Below are positions 57,523 through 64,000 of a stretch of DNA of 64,000 nt, in pieces. Below the pieces are notes generated by a model. The model did not search any database. It was given only the letters and a program-made list of their open reading frames with translations, and was not told where the DNA came from. Every line of letters begins with the position of its first letter. The first letter of the stretch is position 1. The stretch is from Macrocystis pyrifera. Lineage: Eukaryota > Sar > Phaeophyceae > Laminariales > Laminariaceae. The translations under genes were made by a program, and so were the position numbers. The stretch lies in contig JASSKH010000021.1 of assembly GCA_031763025.1 (NCBI GenBank), positions 5,970,611 through 6,034,610 of the forward strand. The letters run 5' to 3'.

Positions 57523-57690
57523 TATTGTAATACGTTTCACAAGTTTTGTTGAAGGTGGGGCAAGGTTTGACACGTAAGACAGACCATGATATATCTATCT
57601 ATCTACAGATGATCTAGTTCCTCGCCTGCCGTTGCGACAGTTTCTGCAGAATCTGCACAGCACAGATCCGAACCAGGAAACGTGAACTAT

Positions 57691-57796
57691 TTACGGGGGA
57701 CCATAGTAAACAGGAACCAAATATTGTTAGTAAAAATAGGTAAATATATAGGTTTTTGTGTATACCATAGGTCCTGTTAACTATGGATCCCCGTAA
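57691..57796. mobile_element. TA-flanked MITE, copy 5
   Basis: TTACGGGGGACC...GATCCCCGTAA, TA at the right, TAT at the left. It lies only 168 bp from copy 4. Confidence 0.95.
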
Positions 57797-57916
57797 TAGA
57801 TAATGCAGAATGTACGGGCCCCACCCGGCAAGATGATCTGCAAGATCATACATACATGATCGGGAATGGACCTGCCTTCATTGATTGTCTGTCTGAGGCA
57901 TTCAAGGTTTATACAG

Positions 57917-57936
57917 CCCCCCCCCCCCCCCCCCCC
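57917..57936. repeat. C tract, 20 bp
   Basis: Uninterrupted C homopolymer with no insertion beside it. Confidence 0.95.
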
Positions 57937-58249
57937 GGACCCAGCAGTAGCCCGGGCTGCTTCGAGCGGCTACTGCTGCTGCTGCTGCTTCAGACTATTA
58001 GTAGTCGCATAGTAGGGGCCGATGTCATTGTTTCTCTCGATTCCCATTTTTTCGTGTTTTTTCTTCTTTTTTTTTCTGCTGTAGATTATTATTTGCAGTC
58101 GCATAGTCAATACCTGGTAGGGTTCATCTTGCTTTCCTCAAGTCTCAACAACTAATTGCCAATCTGGGCGGGACTATAAGTATCGTTTCTATATTGATAT
58201 GAAGACGAAGCGTTGCATATATATTTCCGTTCAGAGTGGTGTCAGGCAT

Positions 58250-58440
58250 GGAGTCGATTTTACTCTCCAGCGCGACTCGCAAGAGCTTTTACACTCAAAG
58301 ACCTTCTGAACAAGCCGAGGTCACAGGTGTCAGCCCTGCCCCTTCCCCCTCTCCCGGTGCATGCCTTCTTTTTTATCGCGCATTGCGTCGTCCAGCTTTC
58401 CCACTTTTTCGTCAATTTTCATCGAATTTTTCGGACCGTT
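58250..58440 (-). mobile_element. SINE family A, partial copy
   Basis: The body only: TTTTACTCTCCAGCGCGACT, AACAAGCCGAGGTCACAGGT, CCGGTGCATGCCTTC, ATCGCGCATTG. The most diverged copy, head absent. Confidence 0.7.
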
Positions 58441-59330
58441 TTGGGAACCAGATATCTGGTATATACGACGTGACTGAAATAATGAACGCGGTCTCACCAA
58501 CAGCAATCTGTATGCTCTTACAGGTACACATTGTGCGCAAACACCAATGTACACACGGAAACTTAACCCCCACTCGGGGGATGCCACTTATACTCCCCGT
58601 GCAAATTTGTATGTTCGCGGAAAGCCTCGACCTCACAAGTACTGCTGTAGTTTTAATTTTCCACCGTTTCGTTTTGACACTTCCGGCGTTCCACAGGAGT
58701 CACATGTCGTTCCACTCAACGCGAGACATACATGGTACTTCAAGAGTTTACACAAGACCCGTAGTAGGCCTGAGAGGATTAGGTTTGACGAAATGTTCGA
58801 TCTCTCGCGCAGCAGCGGCATTTTTTTTTTCTGTTCTTGACACACCAATGCAAAAGCCGTACGAGTATAGTTTTTTTTTTTTTTATATATATTCTCCCGC
58901 GTCGGGGAGAAACGACGCAGGGTTGAGCAGACCCATGTAGTACGAGTACGAGCAGCGTCATGCCGCAGAGCGTGCTGCAAACCCCTTGCGTCTAGACCGT
59001 ACGTTCCGGCGCTGTCTATCCCGAGTGCATCGTCGTGTTCCCTTCCACTCCTTCTGGGTGATAAGAGAAGGGAGGGGCGGGGGGGGGAAACGAACAAACA
59101 AACAAAAAACGACCACGCGAATAGTCTACTGCAGTGTCAGCAGCACGGAGCAACCCGGGCTTCTGTGGTAGGGTATTCCAGATGAGAGTACCCTAACCCG
59201 AACTTGAGGCAGACGTGACTCCTACGTTTTCCGACGAAACACGAAACAAGATGAATAATCCCATGACCCTAGGTAAAGAATGATTTGGCATTTCCAGTGA
59301 CATTGGGTAATTCCTCGGTGCGCTTGACTC
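58441..59330. other. No gene recognised
   Basis: Only short T-rich runs (58869-58884) and small ORFs. Confidence 0.4.
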
Positions 59331-59333
59331 TTT

Positions 59334-59411
59334 TAGGACCGCAGTCCCGTTTAGGGGACAAACTACTTGGAAATTGACTGGTTTGTCCCCCCAAACGAGA
59401 CTGCAGTCCTA
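59334..59411. mobile_element. 78-bp palindromic element, copy 1
   Basis: TAGGACCGCAGTCCCGTTTA and its near inverse close a hairpin with GGGGACAAAC/GTTTGTCCCC arms. A second copy is at 61125. Confidence 0.8.
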
Positions 59412-59589
59412 AAAAGGTTTGAGGAACCCCCCCGGAGTCGGACGACGTGTGCGCTGCGTGACACTGCTTGTGCAGCGGGCGGGTTTTGATATGAACAATG
59501 TTTTTTTCTTGCCGCATAACGTGTGTTCCCCACCCACCCCCACCTGCAGGCAAGGGGGGCTAAGTCAGCCGAATTGGCACAGGGGCGCC

Positions 59590-59715
59590 TGTGACCAGAA
59601 AATCAATCGGATTCGATAGGATCAAATCGATTACCGTTGGATCGAAGCGGAGCGGATCGGATCAGTTTATAGACCGATTTTGATCGGTTTTTCAAACCGA
59701 ATTGGATCGGATACG
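59590..59715. repeat. GGATCGGAT/AATCGGATT degenerate repeat
   Basis: GGATCGGATCGG-type strings recur with AAACCGAATTGGATCGG. It resembles the interior of the GACCC element in style but no TIR was found. Confidence 0.5.
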
Positions 59716-60149
59716 TCAACGTGAGTACCGGGGCCTGCAGCAGTGTAGGTGTCATCAACATTAGCAGCAGCGGCAGCGGCGGCGGCGGCTGCGGCGACGG
59801 CAGCAGTGACAATATGGACCTTTTTTCAGGTTTCGCGGCGGAAGAAGATGAGGAGACGTACCTGTACACTTCCATGCAGACTGACGGGGTGAACACGGCA
59901 ACCTCTCGGCAGCAGGTACGACAGTTCCACAGGTCATTCTCCGTTTCTCCGTATTTCGGTAGTTCCTTCTCTCCATGTCTCCTTGTATCCACCTTTTCCG
60001 TTCGTGCCCCTCGCTGTCGACTGCTGTATCTCCTGATCCTGTCCTGGATGTTCCCCACCCAAGTTACCAGCGATCAGTAACATTGCTAGCGATCTCAGAA
60101 ACCAAAAACCAAAAAAATCGTACCCCGGTATTGTGTCTTGTGTGTTTTT

Positions 60150-60412
60150 TTAAAATCATCACTTTTACTCTCCAGCTTCTGGACAGGCCGTGGTCACAGG
60201 TAGGTGTCGTCCCTTTCCCCCCCCCCGGCACGTGCCTTCATTTTCATCGCGCATAGGGTTCAGCGTTCCCGCTGCTCGTCGTTTTTCAACATTTTTTGTG
60301 GCTAACTCACGCGCTTTCCGCTATTCGCTCTTTTATGCAAGAACAAGTCCCTGCGAGCATGCACTCGGTGAGACTTGGACCCACTTGATTGGTTTTAGTG
60401 GGCACGACGAAC
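60150..60412 (-). mobile_element. SINE family A copy with part of the head
   Basis: T-tail at 60144-60151, then ACTTTTACTCTCCAGCTTCT, ACAGGCCGTGGTCACAGG, CCGGCACGTGCCTTC and GAGCATGCACTCGGTGAGAC; the B box is degraded (TTGGACCCAC). Confidence 0.8.
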
Positions 60413-61124
60413 GCCGAACGAAGACACAGGGGGGCACCAGCTGTGTTATCCCGAGCGAATGGAACGAAAAAACACTATTTTGCGATTTTTTTTGTTTCCG
60501 AAAGACCTCGATGTTTATGGTCTGATTGCTTTCGAAAAGCCTCGATATTTGTGGCTCGGTGATTTGCATCGATGATCTGAGTTAGTGCGATGAAACGCAG
60601 TGTTTTCCCTCTCTCCCCTCGCCCCTCACTGCTGTGTCGCCTAAATCATCCCTCTAGTGACCGGCACGATGAATCACGAACAAATTTGCTCCCCCCCTTC
60701 CCCTTATATATATATATATTTATATCCCCTCATTTCGCAGTCGGCCGAATTGCCAACTTCCTCTCGATTGACGCTTTAAAACGGTTCGTTTTCAGCCCTC
60801 GCCGTGCCCGCCAAGTCTTTCTCCGGTCCCTTTGACTGACGTGCTATGATACAAATCACCTCTCCCGTTCTCTCCCCCCTCTCTCCTCCATTGGTGGGCC
60901 GACCTATGCCTCGAAAACCAGCTGGACTGCGAACGTATGTGCGAGCTGAACTTTCTCCCGCTGAGGCCGGGAGCTCTGGAAGAGGACGACCTGGCGGAAT
61001 TCCTAGAAGAAGGCATTATCAACGGGGACGGAAAGGCAAGATGGTGCCCGTGAGCTTTTTTCTGTCGACGCCGCGAAAATAAACCTGCACTCGTTCTAAG
61101 TGGTTTGATCCCCCTGACCCCTCG
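60413..61124. other. No gene recognised
   Basis: Short ORFs only; a TATATA run at about 60706-60724. Confidence 0.4.
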
Positions 61125-61202
61125 TAGGACTGGAGTCCCGTTTTGGGGACAAATTACTTAGAATTTGACTGGTTTGTCCCCCGAACCGGACTGCAGTCCT
61201 GA
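61125..61202. mobile_element. 78-bp palindromic element, copy 2
   Basis: TAGGACTGGAGTCCCGTTTT, GGGGACAAATTACTTAGAAT, TTGACTGGTTTGTCCCCCG and ACTGCAGTCCTGA match copy 1 throughout. Confidence 0.8.
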
Positions 61203-61407
61203 AGGGGCTACCGTTTCGGGGACACCTGACTTGGGAGTTAGAAGGATACATATGTTTCTGTAAATTGCGGCACTACTCGGGGTTGGCGTTTTCGAGCCAG
61301 GGGGACCCGCAAAAACAAACCCTGGCGTGACAACACGCTCCTGTTCCCGAGACCTGGACGGGGGGTGTACTAAAATGAAGTGTGCAACAAGCTAAAAATA
61401 GATGGTA

Positions 61408-61513
61408 TTACGTGGGGCCGTAGTAAATAGGACCAAATATTGTTGGTAAAAATAGGGAATATATATAGGTTTTAGTGTGTACCGTAGGTCCTGTTAACTA
61501 TGGACCCCCGTAA
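61408..61513. mobile_element. TA-flanked MITE, copy 6
   Basis: TTACGTGGGGCC...GGACCCCCGTAA with TA on both sides; one extra base in the left arm. Confidence 0.95.
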
Positions 61514-62619
61514 TAGTACACAAGCAAAAAACATTAGTACCAAGGCCAGGTGTAGTCCTACCGGTAAATATATATACCGGTTATATTCAAAAGTATTATA
61601 CAAAGGATCCATACGCTTGAGGGACCGAGCGGTGTACGGTGTATGTACAAATCGAAGCCTATAATGGTACATAAACCTGACATACAGATTTACCTGGTAT
61701 ATATACAATCGTTCGCGTCGCCTGAGAGCGAAGCATTCGCTTCCGGCGATTCCGAACATGTCGTGTTGAATTTTGGCTGGATTCCAGATGCCGTCGATTT
61801 CCTAGCTTCGCGCTTGCTTTTTCGACCGCGTTCCTCGAGGGTCGCGCTCACCGGGCTCCAACGGGTGCTCTCCTGTGCACACATCTCGGAGTCTCGCGTC
61901 ACCGACGAGCGCAGCGACCCCGAACTCGAAGGATCTTTGCTGGGGCGAGGAGACACGGAGGTTCTATTTTCTCCGGTCCTGGAGATTTGTTTCGCTGTTT
62001 GTTGCTCCGCGAAGAGCTTGTTGTGACAAGAATCGATCTTAGCTTTTTTTCTCGCCGAGGTTCGATCTCTCGGCCTTTCTGGTGCCATCGCTTTCTCCCC
62101 ACTCCCTTGCTGCATGCGAGCCGCCATCGGCCTGTTCGACCCCCACGGTCTTGCCTTGCTGGGTGGCTGCCTTCCCTTGCCCCTCCCCTCTCTCCTCGCG
62201 GGTCGACTATGCGCGCCTTCCTCGGGGTATCGCGCCGTGCTTGGTACCAGATCATTGAGTTGGATATCCCGGTGATGTGGTGTTTCTCGGTGTAATTCGG
62301 CGTGTCGTTTGTTTTCGCCGGTCGAATTGAATGTGAAGGTTGCTGGATAGTATCGTTTCGGTCGAGTGCTGTGGGTTCGATTTTAAAGAAACGACCGAAT
62401 GCATCGGAGGATACTGTACACGTGGTTGTACATGCTCGAACTACTGCTGTCCACTGCTGCAAGGTCTGATCTCGGGAGGCGCATTGATGTACGAGTACTA
62501 CAGCAGCAGCAGCAGCAGCAGTACGGCAGTTCAGAGGCGTTCTACTTCGAATATGTACAAAGCAGACCCAAATATCCATTCGTAACAAGCGCACCCGATG
62601 AGCGTGTCTGGTATGGGCT
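61514..62619. other. No gene recognised
   Basis: A 282-codon minus ORF (61899-62747) spans unrelated repeats at its start and shows no motif. A CAGCAG tract lies at 62502-62521. Confidence 0.4.
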
Positions 62620-62715
62620 AAACTGGCAAACGACACGAAATTGGAAAGCGGAAGTGTGGTGACCTTAAGCTTTATTTTTTCCAATACGCCGGAGGATGAA
62701 AAAAAAAAAAAAAAA
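62620..62715 (+). mobile_element. SINE family B, 5'-truncated copy
   Basis: ACGACACGAAATTGGAAAGC, GGAAGTGTGGTGACCTTAAG, CTTTATTTTTTCCAATACGC and CGGAGGATGAAAA match the insert at 6279-6448 and end in an A tail (62699-62715). Confidence 0.8.
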
Positions 62716-62817
62716 CGTATCGCCCAGCTTCCAAAGTTGAGTTGCAATCACTCAACCGGTCGTTCTCACAGCGAACACTTTTCCCTGTGATGAAATCATA
62801 TATATCCAGATCCCAGA

Positions 62818-63145
62818 TTTTTTTTGTTGAATTATCACTTTTACTTTCCAGCCTAACTCGTCGTAGGAAGTTTTACCCTCAGCGATCTTCTAGACAAGCC
62901 ATGGTCACGGGTGTCGTCCCTTTTCCCCCCCCGGTACGTGCCTTTTTTTTTGTCGTGCATAGGTTCAGCGTTCCCACTGCTCGTCGATTTTCATGGAATG
63001 TAGCTAAACTGGCGCTCGCGCGCTTTCCGCTTTTATCAATTTTTATGCAAGAAAAAGTCCCTTCGAGCATGCACTCGGTGAGACTCGAACCCACGAAATT
63101 GATCTTGACGGGCACTCGGACCACCTACCAAGCCACCGGGGACGC
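62818..63145 (-). mobile_element. SINE family A, full-length copy
   Basis: The minus-strand head has GTCCCCGGTGGCTTGGTAGG (A box TGGCTTGGTAGG) and GTGGGTTCGAGTCTC (B box). The body matches the copy at 49071; the tail is a T run at 62818-62825. This is the best preserved head. Confidence 0.88.
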
Positions 63146-64000
63146 AGGTATCTGCTACGAGAGAAATAACGGAAGATACGGTCCCGCTTTAAAGATACGA
63201 TCCTTTGTACCAAGTATCAGATGAGATGTTCGCCGTTTTTACCATTTTCTGGTGAAAAACGCTTCAGGTTGTTCCGGCGAGCACTACTACTGGAGTTAAT
63301 CGAGGGTTCGAGACTGCTTGCTCCCACTGCGAGTACTCGCAGTACGTCGGGTTTCTGTTCTACAATGGTTGCTGCGTTCGCTTAACGCACATCTAACCTG
63401 AGTATTTCGGGGTTTTTCGGGGTTCACACGGAGTATACTGCCCATGTTAGCGGTACTTTGCGGTTGTTCTGTATTGCCGATCGATATCAGGTATCAGGTA
63501 TCAGGTGTTCGCTACTGCTCACATTCGCGGCATCTCGGCTTATGTGCTGCGATTACTGCCTGTACTCGTGATTCACGGTGCGATATTGCGCGTGCAGAAC
63601 GCGTCATACTCGAAGTAAAAGTTGGGCAGATGCTACAGGTTGTTGTCTGCTGCTTGCTGCTGTTGTGCTGCTTGCTGCTGGTGTTGCGGCTGCACAGCAG
63701 CAGCAGCAGCGTCAGCAACCAACCGCAGCAGCAGCGATGCCTGCTGCTGCTGCTACTACTGCTGCTGATGCTACAGCGTTCGTGTGAGGGAGAGGCCATA
63801 TCTCCTGCACAAGAGCGCCGTTGGCAGTAGGTACAGCTCGCCGTAGATAGGTGTGATATTTCGGCGTGGGTATGGGGTACATGGCAGCTGGGCTAGATAG
63901 AGGGAAGCAGTGCTATAGTACCCAAAATCTAAGCAATCTCAGTTCTGAGAAAATGTGATAAACCTCTCAGAACTGAGCTGATTTCTGCCCCTTCCAGGAA
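63146..64000. repeat. Non-coding end; CTG tracts and a 12-bp hairpin
   Basis: CTGCTG/GCAGCA tracts at 63650-63775. CTCAGTTCTGAG (63938-63949) and CTCAGAACTGAG (63965-63976) form a perfect inverted repeat with a 15-bp loop. No gene seen. Confidence 0.6.

Noticed and set aside
63060-63145. Functional tRNA gene
   Set aside because: A and B boxes are present but no cloverleaf with matched acceptor arms could be drawn, and the sequence continues into a repeated SINE body.

Overview
The window looks like repeat-rich nuclear DNA of a eukaryote. There are no operons, no tandem bacterial-type genes and no rRNA. It holds several retrotransposon classes, small DNA transposons, long microsatellites, and one probable multi-exon gene with GT-AG introns. 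The mix (Copia, DIRS-like and LINE elements, long poly-C tracts, trinucleotide-rich introns, roughly 50% GC) would suit an alga or another protist, perhaps a stramenopile. The sequence alone does not name the organism.

Layout. 1-3.3 kb: a LINE (family A) ORF with endonuclease and reverse transcriptase, cut at its 5' side by the window edge. 3.4-6.1 kb: short dispersed repeats and a broken antisense LINE-A copy. 6.1-15.7 kb: two damaged Copia copies in opposite orientations. The left one keeps RT and RNase H; the right one keeps gag, protease and integrase but has lost the N-terminal half of RT. The right copy carries a nested 982-bp miniature LTR element with a perfect 5-bp target duplication, and the left LTR carries a short SINE-like insertion with an 11-bp duplication. 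16-29 kb: mostly non-coding, with a MITE, a DIRS-like tyrosine-recombinase relic (19.0-20.5 kb), a tRNA-derived SINE and degenerate tandem repeats.

29.1-47.0 kb: I infer a minus-strand gene from a series of short exons with good splice sites. It contains a transmembrane segment near the start and a GAF-like domain near the end. Its introns hold microsatellites, poly-C tracts and several insertions. One is an almost complete LINE (family B, 38.35-42.67 kb) placed inside a C tract. Short repeats that share the LINE-B 3' end also sit inside C tracts, so this looks like a C/G-tract-targeting LINE with a non-autonomous partner.

47-64 kb: no gene recognised. It holds a pyrimidine-rich minisatellite, SINE copies, a tandem pair of TIR elements, a tandem duplication, a hAT-like TIR element filled with GACCC repeats, more copies of the roughly 105-bp TA-flanked MITE, and a second tiny palindromic MITE.

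Nearly all mobile-element ORFs are broken. The biology here is mostly transposon nesting inside and around one host gene.
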